Source: Dietzia natronolimnaea
GTDB taxonomy: Bacteria; Actinomycetota; Actinomycetes; Mycobacteriales; Mycobacteriaceae
Length of the DNA stretch: 64,000 bases
Assembly (NCBI RefSeq): GCF_039525805.1
Contig: NZ_BAAAHZ010000009.1
Reading direction: 5' to 3' (one strand)
In this document: positions 53,986 to 61,943 of the stretch, piece after piece
Numbering within the stretch: the stretch's first letter is position 1
Layout: each line of letters begins with the position of its first letter
The notes under the pieces: generated by a model
The model's database searches: none
Told to the model about the DNA's origin: nothing
Seen by the model: the letters and a program-made list of their open reading frames with translations, nothing else
Made by a program: the position numbers and the translations under genes

Positions 53986-54050
53986 CCATCGATAAGAGCG
54001 TTTCGCACACTTGTACTCGACCGATGTGTGCGAAACGCTCTTATCGATGG
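53986..54050. terminator. perfect 25-bp palindromic hairpin (dispersed repeat copy 2)
   Basis: Arms 53986-54010 and 54026-54050 pair without a mismatch around a 15-base loop. The core agagcgtttcgcaca also forms the hairpin at 42927-42983. It lies between two convergent genes (LLM oxidoreductase and thiY) and probably works as a two-way terminator. Confidence 0.8.
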
Positions 54051-54145
54051 CGGGACTTCTGGCGGGACCTCTGGCGGGGCCTTCCGCGGAAGCTGCCGGG
54101 GCCATCCGCGGGACCTTCCGCGGGACCTTCCGCGGGGCCCGCAGC
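54050..54145 (+). repeat. 12-bp tandem repeat (gcgggacctt-type)
   Basis: About eight imperfect copies of gcgggaccttcc (first gcgggacttctg at 54050, second gcgggacctctg at 54062, later copies cleaner) run from the palindrome to the end of thiY. Any reading frame through it encodes a four-residue repeat, but no gene model is convincing. Copy number may vary among strains. Confidence 0.6.
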
Positions 54146-54156
54146 GGGGCGGGGTT

Positions 54157-55212
54157 CTAGCCGTCGGCTCCGGGCAGGTAGTCGTTGGTCGTGGCGGTGG
54201 CGCCGTCGATCTCGGTCTCCAGCAGTCCGTTCTGGTACATCCACCTCGCGTATGCCGCCCAGTCCTCGGCGGACTGCTGACCGAAACCGTCCTCGGGCAG
54301 CAGCTCGAGGGTGGCGTCGATCATCAGCTCGAGCACGTCCGGGTCGTAGGAACCCTCGGTCTCGGGGGTGAGGGAGTCGATGGCGGCCCGGCGGTCGTCC
54401 AGAGCCGTGGCCTGACCGGCCGCGGTGCCGGCGAGGAAGGCCCGCACGCGCTCGGCGTAGTCGGCGTCGTCGGCGAGGCGGCTCGGGTTGGCGATGATCA
54501 CCAGCTCCGCGTAGTCCGGGACCCCGAGTTCCGTGGCCGGCATCACCACGAAGTCGCCCTGAGCGGTCAGCTCGACCCCCTCGATGTTGCGGAAGGCTCC
54601 GAAGATCGCGTCCACCTGGTCGGTCAGGAGCGCCTGGTTGAGGCTCTGCTGCACGTTGGGGGCGGATATCGATCCCGGGTCGATCCCGGCCTCCCGGGCG
54701 ATGAAGTCGAGGGTCGGCTGCTGAGAGGCCAGACCCGACAGCCCCACGGTCTTGCCCTCCAGGTCGGCTGCGGTGGTGATCCCGGACTCCGTCCTGGCGA
54801 TCAGCGAGGTCAGCGACGTGGGTATCAGGGCGGCGACCGAGACCACGTCGAGGCCCTGCTCCGCGGCGATGAGGGTGTCGGGCTCATACGAGATGGCCAG
54901 GTCCGCACGTCCCAGGGACACCTCCCGCGCGGCGTCGGCCGTGTTGGCGGGCGTCATGAACGTCACGTCGACGCCGGCGTCGTCGTAGGCGCCGGTCTGC
55001 TGCGCGGTGTACAGGGCCACATGGTCGGGATTGGGGCTCCAGTCGAGCAGGACGCTGACCGGTGCGGCGGCGGTCGCGTCCGGCTCGGCGTCGTCCGGGG
55101 CCGCCTGACAGCCGGTCAGAGCCACCGCGGCAGCGGCCGCGATCGCGAGCTTGCGCACCCCGGGCCGCGTGCGGGCCTGGCGTGGGGTCTTCGTGGGTCG
55201 TGAGTGAGTCAT
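54157..55212 (-). CDS. thiY: thiamine-precursor ABC transporter substrate-binding lipoprotein (ThiY/THI5-like)
   Basis: A 351-aa extracellular binding protein. A basic N-terminus and hydrophobic segment AAAAAVALTGC give a lipobox (Cys about 35). The mature part opens VLLDWSPNPDHVALY, a close match to the NMT1/THI5 (PF09084) family, in which ThiY binds formylaminopyrimidine. The riboswitch 1.6 kb upstream on this strand supports a thiamine role; the exact pyrimidine ligand is inferred. ATG 55212 overlaps the permease stop codon (ATGA). It is the last gene of the operon. Confidence 0.86.
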   Translation of the reverse strand: MTHSRPTKTPRQARTRPGVRKLAIAAAAAVALTGCQAAPDDAEPDATAAAPVSVLLDWSPNPDHVALYTAQQTGAYDDAGVDVTFMTPANTADAAREVSLGRADLAISYEPDTLIAAEQGLDVVSVAALIPTSLTSLIARTESGITTAADLEGKTVGLSGLASQQPTLDFIAREAGIDPGSISAPNVQQSLNQALLTDQVDAIFGAFRNIEGVELTAQGDFVVMPATELGVPDYAELVIIANPSRLADDADYAERVRAFLAGTAAGQATALDDRRAAIDSLTPETEGSYDPDVLELMIDATLELLPEDGFGQQSAEDWAAYARWMYQNGLLETEIDGATATTNDYLPGADG

Positions 55213-55988
55213 GATGGGTTCCTTTCCCCGGTGGGAGTGTTCCAAGGGCAGATGAGGCGTTCGAGGATGGTCACGCTGGCCAGCAGGACGCTGGACATGA
55301 TCGTCAGCACGACCACCTGGGCAAAGACGAAATCGGTCTGGAGCCGGGGGATGGCCTGGAGCATGAGGTAGCCCAGGCCGTTGGTCGAGCCCGTGTACTC
55401 GGCGAAGACCGCGGCGACCGGGGCGAAGGTGACCGAGACGCGCAGTCCCGCGAAACCGCGTGGGGCGGCGTAGGGCAGACGCACCCGCCAGAAGAGCGAC
55501 CACCTGGTGGCGTGCAGGCTCCGCAGTGTGTCGATCAACCTGGTGTCGACCGTGCGGACACCGGAGAGAAGGTTGAGCGCGACGGGGAAGAAGCACAGCA
55601 GGGCGACAACGATGACCTTCGGTGCCATCCCGTAGCCCAGGGAGATCGTCAGCAGCGGGCCGATCACGATGACCGGGATGGCCTGGGAGGCGACCAGCAG
55701 GGGGGTCATGGCCTGCCCGACGGTGGGTACGAAGGCGCTGATGATCACCACGACCAGCGCGACGACCACCCCGAGGACCACCCCGATGAGAGTCTCGGTG
55801 GCGGTGAGCAGCGTGGCGGAACCGAGCCGGTCGGGCCAGGTGCTCACGAGCGAGTCGAGCACGGCGAGGGGCGCGGGGATCACGTAGTCCGGCACCAGCT
55901 CGAGCGCGGTGACCGTGATCCAGGCGGCGAGCACCAGCAGGACCGTGACGCAGGCGGGAGCAGCGGACCGGAGGAATCGCACGGTCAT
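55209..55988 (-). CDS. thiX: thiamine-precursor ABC transporter permease
   Basis: A 259-aa inner-membrane permease of the nitrate/taurine/THI5-type ABC family with about six hydrophobic segments. Near the C-terminal third, RVRLPYAAPRGFAGLRVSV is close to the EAA loop that docks onto the ATPase. The start is ATG 55988 (MTVRFLRSAAPA), overlapping the ATPase stop codon as ATGA. Upstream in-frame sequence only overlaps the ATPase gene. Specificity is inferred from the operon's riboswitch. Confidence 0.87.
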   Translation of the reverse strand: MTVRFLRSAAPACVTVLLVLAAWITVTALELVPDYVIPAPLAVLDSLVSTWPDRLGSATLLTATETLIGVVLGVVVALVVVIISAFVPTVGQAMTPLLVASQAIPVIVIGPLLTISLGYGMAPKVIVVALLCFFPVALNLLSGVRTVDTRLIDTLRSLHATRWSLFWRVRLPYAAPRGFAGLRVSVTFAPVAAVFAEYTGSTNGLGYLMLQAIPRLQTDFVFAQVVVLTIMSSVLLASVTILERLICPWNTPTGERNPS

Positions 55989-56824
55989 CGGGCGGTTCCA
56001 CCTTCGGCCAGGTGCGATTCCCGGGCCAGTGCCTGGAGTACTTCCCGGCGGGCTGCGGCGAACGCCTCGTCGCCGAGGAGGACCTCGCGGGGGCGGTCGT
56101 CGCCGAACCATCCCGGCCAGGTGGAGACCACACGCGCCGGGGCGTCGGCCTCGTACCGTGCCAGCAGGACCACACGTTCGGCGAGGAGCAGCGCCTCATC
56201 GACGTCGTGGGTGACCATGACGAGCGTGGCCGAGGTCCCGGTGAGGGTCTCGCGCAGCCACTGTTGGACGTCGGCGCGGGTGATCGCGTCGAGCGCTCCG
56301 AGCGGCTCGTCGGCCAGCAGCACGGGTTTGCGCGCCAACAACGCGCGCGCGAGTGCGGCGCGCTGGCGCATCCCCGCACTGAGAGCCGCGGGACGGGCAC
56401 CGGACCAGACGCCCAGACCCAGGCGGTCCAGCAAGGACTGGGCCTCGGCGCGGGCCGCGCGCCGGCCCACCCGTTGGTTACGGAGACTGATCGCGACGTT
56501 GTCGAGCAGGGTCAGCCAGGGCAACAGGCTGTCGCCCTGGGGCATCAACGCGCAGGACTCCAGGCGTCGTGCGGGCTGACTCGCGTCGAGGACGAGGGCG
56601 GACCCCGTCGTCGGCTCGGTGAGGCCGGCGATCAGCGACAGCAGCGTCGACTTGCCACATCCGCTGCGCCCGACGACGGCGATGTGTTCGCCCACCGGAA
56701 CGGAGAGGGTGAGGTCCGCGAGCACCGCGCGGCGCGCGCCCGGATAGGTGTGTCCCAGGTCCTCGAGCGATACCGCCGTGGTTCCCGGACGGCTCACCAC
56801 AGCGTGCACCAGCGCATGTGACAT
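55985..56824 (-). CDS. thiZ: thiamine-precursor ABC transporter ATP-binding protein
   Basis: A 279-aa ATPase that powers the ThiX permease. Walker A is VVGRSGCGKSTLLSL (residues about 50-63), the Q-loop LMPQGDSLLPWL, the signature LSAGMRQRAALARAL (Ala replaces the usual Gly), and Walker B VLLADEPLGALD, then a His in MVTHDVDEALLLAERV. The start is unsettled: ATG 56824 abuts the riboswitch's ggaggg, and in-frame GTG 56809 lies further from it. Both lie at the 3' end of the TPP riboswitch, so translation is under its control. Confidence 0.88.
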   Translation of the reverse strand: MSHALVHAVVSRPGTTAVSLEDLGHTYPGARRAVLADLTLSVPVGEHIAVVGRSGCGKSTLLSLIAGLTEPTTGSALVLDASQPARRLESCALMPQGDSLLPWLTLLDNVAISLRNQRVGRRAARAEAQSLLDRLGLGVWSGARPAALSAGMRQRAALARALLARKPVLLADEPLGALDAITRADVQQWLRETLTGTSATLVMVTHDVDEALLLAERVVLLARYEADAPARVVSTWPGWFGDDRPREVLLGDEAFAAARREVLQALARESHLAEGGTAR

Positions 56825-56899
56825 CCCTCCGCTCGTGTGAACGAGTTCAGGTTCAGCGGGTGTGATCTCAGCCCCGTTCGGTAGGGGCACCCCGTGTCA
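56819..56899 (-). promoter_or_regulatory. TPP riboswitch (THI element) controlling thiZXY
   Basis: Read on the minus strand, this 81-base element contains the conserved TPP aptamer blocks in order: cggggtgcc, a P3-type hairpin (cccctac..gggg), ggctgagatcacaccc, gctgaacctga, and a closing cgagcggaggga. TPP riboswitches turn off thiamine genes when thiamine pyrophosphate is abundant. The closing helix P1 pairs tgaca (plus-strand 56895-56899) with tgtca (56819-56823), and the latter includes part of the ATG at 56822-56824. The ggagg of the aptamer can serve as the ribosome-binding sequence, so control is probably translational. Confidence 0.93.
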
Positions 56900-57296
56900 T
56901 CGGCGCCGATTGCGACAATCGGGCCGAACATGAAACGTATCACCGGCCGATTCCGCGATGGGAGGCCCGTCTAGTGGGTGCGCGTCCGTGTGCTGGAGCG
57001 CCGGTCGCGGGGCAACCGCCCGCAGCAGACGGGAGGCGGCCAGCAACGACCCCGCCGCTCACCCCTCTCACCGGCAGCCGCGGCCGCGAACGAGGTGCCC
57101 ACTCGGCGAGTGGTCACATCGGATGGATTTCGGAACACCCCACCTGGGAGAACGTGATCAGGTGTGACCACGCGGCGGGGCGGTGATCGTGCGGCGGGCG
57201 GTGACCACGCGGCGGGCGGTGACCCGCTGCCGGCGACGATGTGGGCACGGTGGCCGGCTGAGGGCCGGTCGCCGTGCCGGACATATGCCCAGACCT
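56900..57296. other. non-coding flank of the integrated element, with direct repeats
   Basis: I see no convincing gene in this stretch; frames overlap on both strands and lack known motifs. It includes the thiZXY promoter region near 56900-56960. It also contains three copies of an 18-bp unit like gcggcgggcggtgaccac at 57172, 57191 and 57209 (direct repeats with small differences) close to the element's left end. Confidence 0.5.
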
Positions 57297-57336
57297 GTGC
57301 GCCCCCGAGAGGATTCGAACCCCTCCGTGCCACGGA
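57297..57336 (-). other. tRNA 3'-end fragment, probable phage attachment site (attL/attR)
   Basis: On the minus strand the sequence reads agggg-ttcgaat-cctct followed by cggggg-type acceptor sequence, matching the T arm and acceptor end of a tRNA, but no D arm, anticodon arm or 5' acceptor is present. A truncated tRNA 3' end beside an integrase gene is the usual residue of integration into a tRNA gene. The intact tRNA should lie at the other end of the element, outside this window. tRNA identity is unclear. Confidence 0.65.
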
Positions 57337-57447
57337 ACTCTGACCGCCTGAAACATGCTCTGACCAGCGCGGGTATCGGTGGCACGGTTGGCCATGGTGG
57401 GTCATGTTCGGTCGCTTCGTGCCAGTGTTGTGGCACGATAGTGGCAC
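57327..57447. repeat. gtggcac/gtgccac repeats before the integrase gene
   Basis: Heptamer gtggcac occurs at 57379, 57430 and 57441, and its inverse gtgccac at 57327, all within 121 bases between the att fragment and the integrase gene. Repeated short sequences of this kind are typical arm-type binding sites for tyrosine integrases, but that role is inference. Confidence 0.45.
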
Positions 57448-57475
57448 GCCACGACCCCCTGGAGGGCAAAGTCCC

Positions 57476-58594
57476 ATGACCACCACGCGCCGTTCCTTCG
57501 GATCCATCCGCCGCCTTCCATCGGGCAAGTACCAGGCCCGCTACACCGGGCCGGACGCGGCCACCTACAAGGCACCCCGGACGTTCCAGTCCCGGGATGA
57601 TGCCGGGGCCTGGCTGAGGGCGGAGGAGAAACTGGTGGAGTTCGACTCCTGGACCCCGCCGACGACCCGCCGGACCATGTCCACGGAGAAGGTCCGGACG
57701 GTGGGGGACTACTTCGACACCTGGCTGGTCCAGCGAAGCCTCCGCCCGTCCACAGCCGACACCTACCGGCGGGTGTGGGACGCCAGGGTGAAGCCATACC
57801 TGGCCGACAAACCCCTGACGACGACGACCCCGGCAGTCGTGCGGTCCTGGTGGGCGGAGGTCACCACGGACCACGCCACGAAGACCCGCAACGCCCACGC
57901 CTACCAAGTCCTCCGGGCCGTGATGAACACGGCCGTGGAGGACGGACTCATCCCGGTGAACCCCTGCCAGATCCGCGCCGCTGGCCGGTCCCCGAAGCGC
58001 GCGGAGTTCACCCTCCTGACCGTGGAGGAGGTCAACCGGATCACGGCCGAGATGCCCGCCTGGTACGCCGCCAGCGTGCCCGTGATGGCCTGGTGCGGCC
58101 TCCGGTATGGGGAGGTGACCGAACTCCGCCGGAAGGACGTCACGGCCGACGCCAAGACCATCCGCGTCCGCCGGGGGGTGACCTACGTGGGCGGGGAGTT
58201 CATCGTGGGACCGCCGAAGACGGCCGACGGCGTCCGGGACGTCGCGGTGCCTCCCAACGTCGTCCCGGTCCTGAAGGCCCACCTGGACCGCCACGTGGCC
58301 GCCGATCCTGACGGCCTGGTCTTCACCACGAAAGACGGGAATCGTCTCCTCCACTCCACCTATCGGGACACGTTCCAGGCCGCGCTGAAGCGGGCCGGGA
58401 TCGACAAGCCCGTCAAGGTCCACCACCTCCGCCACCTGGGGGCCGTGCTGGCCGCGCGGGCGGGGGCCACCACGAAGGAACTCATGGCCAGGCTGGGGCA
58501 CACCACCCCGGCGGCGGCCATGATCTACCAGCACGCCGCCGCTGGCCGGGACGAGGAGATCGCGCGGAAGATGGCGGAGATGGCCGGACAGTAG
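57476..58594 (+). CDS. int: tyrosine recombinase / phage integrase
   Basis: A 372-aa site-specific recombinase. An N-terminal arm-binding region (SFGSIRRLPSGKYQARY) and SAM-like core-binding domain (about residues 75-170) precede the catalytic domain. The catalytic residues are visible: Arg210 in WCGLRYGEV, His316/Arg319 in VHHLRHLGAV, His342 in LGHTTPAAA and nucleophile Tyr351 in MIYQHAA. It starts at ATG 57476. The gene lies about 140 bases from the tRNA fragment and points inward, as usual for an integrated phage, satellite or ICE. Confidence 0.94.
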   Translation: MTTTRRSFGSIRRLPSGKYQARYTGPDAATYKAPRTFQSRDDAGAWLRAEEKLVEFDSWTPPTTRRTMSTEKVRTVGDYFDTWLVQRSLRPSTADTYRRVWDARVKPYLADKPLTTTTPAVVRSWWAEVTTDHATKTRNAHAYQVLRAVMNTAVEDGLIPVNPCQIRAAGRSPKRAEFTLLTVEEVNRITAEMPAWYAASVPVMAWCGLRYGEVTELRRKDVTADAKTIRVRRGVTYVGGEFIVGPPKTADGVRDVAVPPNVVPVLKAHLDRHVAADPDGLVFTTKDGNRLLHSTYRDTFQAALKRAGIDKPVKVHHLRHLGAVLAARAGATTKELMARLGHTTPAAAMIYQHAAAGRDEEIARKMAEMAGQ

Positions 58595-58917
58595 CGGCTA
58601 CCCCCGCCGGTGGCGGTGGCCTGGGAGGACGTCCGCGAACCGCTACACACCCGCCGCCCTGGGAGGGTCACACCGGTGTCGTTCCGGGACTCTGTAGTGG
58701 ATGACACCAGGTCAGGGCAGGCGTAGGGTCTGTCTTACCGGGGCAAAACGTCCCGGGTTAGCCCCGGAGGGGGCGACGAGACCCACACGTCCCGTCCCCG
58801 TCCCGCCCCGCTGGCCTGGTGAGAATCCCCGGCCCTTGCATCTGGCATCTGACTTAGACACTGACTCCACTGGCCTGTCGCCATCGAACCCTCCACCTAC
58901 CAGTGGAGTGAGAAGTC
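58595..58917. other. control region between int and xis
   Basis: About 320 bases with no gene. A 9-bp inverted repeat (58865-58873 ctccactgg with 58900-58908) lies just before the xis ribosome site, and a 10-bp palindrome acaccggtgt sits at 58670. These may be operator sites of the element's regulators. Composition differs little from the surroundings. Confidence 0.45.
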
Positions 58918-59127
58918 ATGTCGAACCCCGACGCCCCGTTGTACCTGGATCAGGCCGCCGAGTACCTGTCCGTCTCCCCGAAGACGATTCGCCGGATGAT
59001 CTCGCGCGGCGAAGTCCCCGCCTACCGGCTGGCCGGTACCGGCCGCCTCCGGTTCCTGAAGAAGGACCTGGACGCCCTCCTGGTCCCCGTGCCTACCGTG
59101 GCCCGCCAGGGTGGTGGCCGCGCATGA
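58918..59127 (+). CDS. xis: helix-turn-helix excisionase (Xis/MerR-like)
   Basis: A 69-aa DNA-binding protein of the excisionase (HTH_17) type: YLDQAAEYLSVSPKTIRRMISRGEVPAYRL is the winged helix, and a basic RLRFLKKDLDALL follows. Such proteins direct integrase towards excision or regulate the element. It starts at ATG 58918. Its stop codon overlaps the ATG of a micro-ORF (ATGA), so early genes are coupled. Confidence 0.87.
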   Translation: MSNPDAPLYLDQAAEYLSVSPKTIRRMISRGEVPAYRLAGTGRLRFLKKDLDALLVPVPTVARQGGGRA

Positions 59128-59255
59128 GGAAAGACGAAAGCCGCCCCACCAGTGGTGAAGCGGCCCGCCAGAACTCCCCAGTTCCTGGTCACGACGATAC
59201 CGTGGCGTTCCGAGGAATGGGAAGTCCCTCCCGCATCGTGGGCGGTGGTCTGTGA
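59124..59255 (+). CDS. micro-ORF between xis and the primase gene
   Basis: A 43-aa reading frame (starts MRKDESRPTSGEAARQ, ends SRIVGGGL) sandwiched between coupled start/stop overlaps on both sides: its start overlaps the xis stop, and its stop overlaps the start of the primase gene. The sequence is hydrophilic and unrecognised. The perfect packing in the operon supports translation; it may be only a coupling device. Confidence 0.5.
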   Translation: MRKDESRPTSGEAARQNSPVPGHDDTVAFRGMGSPSRIVGGGL

Positions 59256-61600
59256 TGCTTGGATCCACACGACTCACGCTGGTCTTCGGCGCGGCCCCGG
59301 GCAACACCTCCGAGACGGCCGTCATGAAGGGCTATGTCCGCGCGCTGGCCGACGCTGGTCTGTCCGTGCTGTTCATCAAGCCCAGGACGAAGTACCCCGA
59401 CGATCTCCGGTCCAGCCTGGCCCGGAAGAAGGACGAGAAGGCCGGGCAGGATAAGTCCGGGCTATACCTGGCGACGAAGGACAAGGCCACGCTGGCCCGG
59501 TACGTGGAGGCCTACCGGAAGCGCCACGGAGACGATGCACCGATCAACCTGGCCGTCCATCCCGGCCGGTCCCGGTATGTCGTGATCGACGCCGACACCC
59601 TGGAGGAGGTCGCGTCCTGGATCTCCTGGTGGACCCAGGCCACCGGGGAGGACATGACCGGCGTTCCCCCGACCGTGACGACGCCGGGGGCGAAGGACGA
59701 CGACGGGAACTGGAAGCACCAGGGCGGTGGTCACTGGTACCTCCGCCTGCCGGACGGCTTCGAGGTCTCGGAGGGGACCCCGGCGAAGGTGAAGGTCGGC
59801 ACGGCCACGGCCTACGTAGGTGATTGTTACGTGCTGATCCCGCCGTCCACCCGGCCGGAGGGTGTCTACACCATGACGGGGACCGACTACCCCGCACCCC
59901 AGGCCCTCCTGGACCTCCTGGTCCCCACGGAGCGGGCCGCGAAGAAGGAGAGGGACCGGACACCCACCCCGCCGCCCGTGGCCCGGGAGAGGGCCACACA
60001 GGCCCCGGAGTCCGACGGTCTGGTCTCCCTGGAGGACTGGCTGAACGACACCCCGTGGGCGGAGATCCTGGACGGCTGGACGCCCTACAGCACGGACAAG
60101 TGTGGGTGCCCGACGTGGACGGCCCCGGGCCTCCACGACTCCCCGAAGTCGGCCGTGACCCATGAGTGCCCCGGCCACTCCGACGGTGGACGACTCCATG
60201 TCTGGTCCGACAACCCGCAGACCGGGACCGCGCTGGATGACCAGGTGGCCGCCGGGCGGAAGTCGTTCTCGAAACTCCAGGCCACCGCCTGGATGCACCA
60301 CGAGGGAGACGTCTCCGCCGCCATGGGTGCCCTGGGGATCGACCGGTCCACCGTGAAGTCCGGCGGGGGCCTCCTGGAGCGCAAGCCGGGGACTCCGCCG
60401 TCGTGGGCACCCATGGATCTCACGAAGTTCCTGGCGGAGGACTACCAGCCGCCCATGCCGGAACTCCTCCCACGTGCGGACGGGGTGTGCCTGTTCTACA
60501 AGGGCCGGACCCACTCCGTTCACGGGGAGACCGAGTCCGGGAAGTCGCTCCTGGTCCAGGTGGAGGCCGTGGCCATCATGGCGGGCGGTGGCCGGGTCCT
60601 CTACATCGACTTCGAGGACTCCCCGGCGGGTGTCATCGGTCGTCTACGCGACTACGGGGCCACCACGGACCAGATCGCGGACGGTCTCCACTACGTCCGT
60701 CCGGAATCCTCACCGTCGGCCATGGCCGATGAGGAGGAGGCGTTCCACGCGCTCCTGGCGGGAAACTACGACCTGGTGGTGATCGACGGGGTCACCGCCG
60801 CCCTGGCTTTTGCGGACGGGGACTCCCCGTCGAACAGCGGGGACGCGGTGATCGCCTGGCAGAAGTCGGTCCCCAACCGGCTGGCCGACCGGACCGGCGC
60901 GGCCGTCGTCGTCATCGACCACGTCGGGAAGTCGAAGGACTCCCGGGGCCGTATGGCCATCGGGTCCCAGATGAAGATAGCGGGCCTGTCCGGGTCGTCG
61001 TTCTACGTGGACGTGAAGGACGCCCTGGGCCGTGGCCTGGTGGGCCGGACGGAGTTGTACCTGGGCAAGGACCGCCCCGGTGGGCTGTCGCCGTTGTGCG
61101 GGCCGATGGGCAAGGACCGCCTACGGCACGCGGCCACGGTGGTCTTCGACGCCACGGTGACGCCCAACGTCATGGAGTTGTTGCCCCCGGACATGGACTC
61201 CCCGGCCGTGCTCCACACCGATGAGGAGATGAACAAGCCGGGGGTCCTGGATCCCCAGGTCTTCGCACGGTTCGACCTCCAGCCGGGTCAGGCCGCCTAC
61301 GTCACCGCCCTGGTCTGCACGCTGGACGATGAGGGGCTGACGGAGGCCACTCTGGCGAAGTTGTGGGGCCAGTTGGCCGGGCACGGGAAGTCCATCACCT
61401 CCACCGACCTCCGGTGGAAGGAGGAGTGGAACCCGGCGCGTAAGGCCAAGGCCGTCGTGAATATCCGGGGCAAGTCCGGGCGGGGGACCCGGGAACGGCC
61501 TGACCGGGACCATCCCTGGTCCCGGGACCATCAGGTGGTCCTGGCTCTGGAGGCCGTACGCAAGGCCCGGCAGATCACCGGCGAGGAGGCCGGGGGATGA
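59252..61600 (+). CDS. primase-polymerase / AAA ATPase replication protein of the element
   Basis: A 782-aa fusion likely to start DNA replication of the element. The N-terminus (about 20-220) resembles a bifunctional primase-polymerase: D113-A-D115 in YVVIDADTLEE and His161 in GGGHWYLRL give the first two catalytic motifs. A zinc-like cluster follows (C284, C286, H295, H304, C306, H309). The second half is a RepA/AAA_25-type ATPase: Walker A HGETESGKS (424-432) and Walker B DLVVIDG (Asp512), with VVVIDHVGKSKDSRGRMAIGS after it. The start is GTG 59252 or ATG 59255. Such proteins are common in phage satellites and plasmids. GGTCCC palindromes downstream are a likely target. Confidence 0.85.
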   Translation: MMLGSTRLTLVFGAAPGNTSETAVMKGYVRALADAGLSVLFIKPRTKYPDDLRSSLARKKDEKAGQDKSGLYLATKDKATLARYVEAYRKRHGDDAPINLAVHPGRSRYVVIDADTLEEVASWISWWTQATGEDMTGVPPTVTTPGAKDDDGNWKHQGGGHWYLRLPDGFEVSEGTPAKVKVGTATAYVGDCYVLIPPSTRPEGVYTMTGTDYPAPQALLDLLVPTERAAKKERDRTPTPPPVARERATQAPESDGLVSLEDWLNDTPWAEILDGWTPYSTDKCGCPTWTAPGLHDSPKSAVTHECPGHSDGGRLHVWSDNPQTGTALDDQVAAGRKSFSKLQATAWMHHEGDVSAAMGALGIDRSTVKSGGGLLERKPGTPPSWAPMDLTKFLAEDYQPPMPELLPRADGVCLFYKGRTHSVHGETESGKSLLVQVEAVAIMAGGGRVLYIDFEDSPAGVIGRLRDYGATTDQIADGLHYVRPESSPSAMADEEEAFHALLAGNYDLVVIDGVTAALAFADGDSPSNSGDAVIAWQKSVPNRLADRTGAAVVVIDHVGKSKDSRGRMAIGSQMKIAGLSGSSFYVDVKDALGRGLVGRTELYLGKDRPGGLSPLCGPMGKDRLRHAATVVFDATVTPNVMELLPPDMDSPAVLHTDEEMNKPGVLDPQVFARFDLQPGQAAYVTALVCTLDDEGLTEATLAKLWGQLAGHGKSITSTDLRWKEEWNPARKAKAVVNIRGKSGRGTRERPDRDHPWSRDHQVVLALEAVRKARQITGEEAGG

Positions 61601-61860
61601 CGGGCCAGGTCCGGGACCGTTACCTATCCCGTGACGTGTCCACTAACGCTCTGAACTGGATATATAGCGAAACGGCAATATGTCCCGCGACGGTCCCGCG
61701 GGACCCTCCCGGGACAGGTCCCCGGGACGGTCCCGGGACACCCCGCCCCCCGCCTGTCCTGCCAGGTCAGGGGCAGTTTATGGGGGGTCCCGGAAAAGGT
61801 CCCGCCCATTGTCCCGGGACAGCGGGACCCCTGTTCCCCCCTCTACGTAGTAGAGGGGGA
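61490..61860. other. candidate replication origin: GGTCCC/GGGACC palindrome array with A+T-richer segment
   Basis: Around and after the end of the replication gene there are repeated ggtccc/gggacc half-sites and palindromes: ggtcccgggacc (61518-61529), ggtcccgcgggacc (61692-61705), gtcccgggac (61730-61739, 61811-61820), and ggtcccgc..gcgggacc arms at 61798-61829. A markedly A+T-richer stretch (about 61621-61684, including ggatatatagcgaaac) separates the groups. A 10-bp hairpin with gta loop (61837-61859) closes the region. Repeats next to an initiator gene fit an origin. No gene in 61601-61943 is convincing. Confidence 0.55.
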
Positions 61861-61943
61861 CGGGGGCCAGTCCACGAAATCGAAGCACGAAAAAAACACC
61901 CCCACCGCACAAGGCGGCGGGGCCAACTCTCCAGGAGGAGAAC

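Noticed and set aside
55989..56400. Long frame joining the thiamine binding protein with upstream sequence
   Set aside because: It reads through the permease and ATPase genes in another frame. Signal peptide and overlap place the true start at 55212.
57297..57360. A complete tRNA at the left end of the mobile element
   Set aside because: Only the T arm and acceptor end are present; no D or anticodon arm can be folded from the adjoining bases.
57114..57395. A 93-aa minus-strand frame across the tRNA fragment
   Set aside because: It is composed of His/Arg/Pro repeats from the direct repeats and crosses the tRNA-like T arm; there is no recognisable protein.
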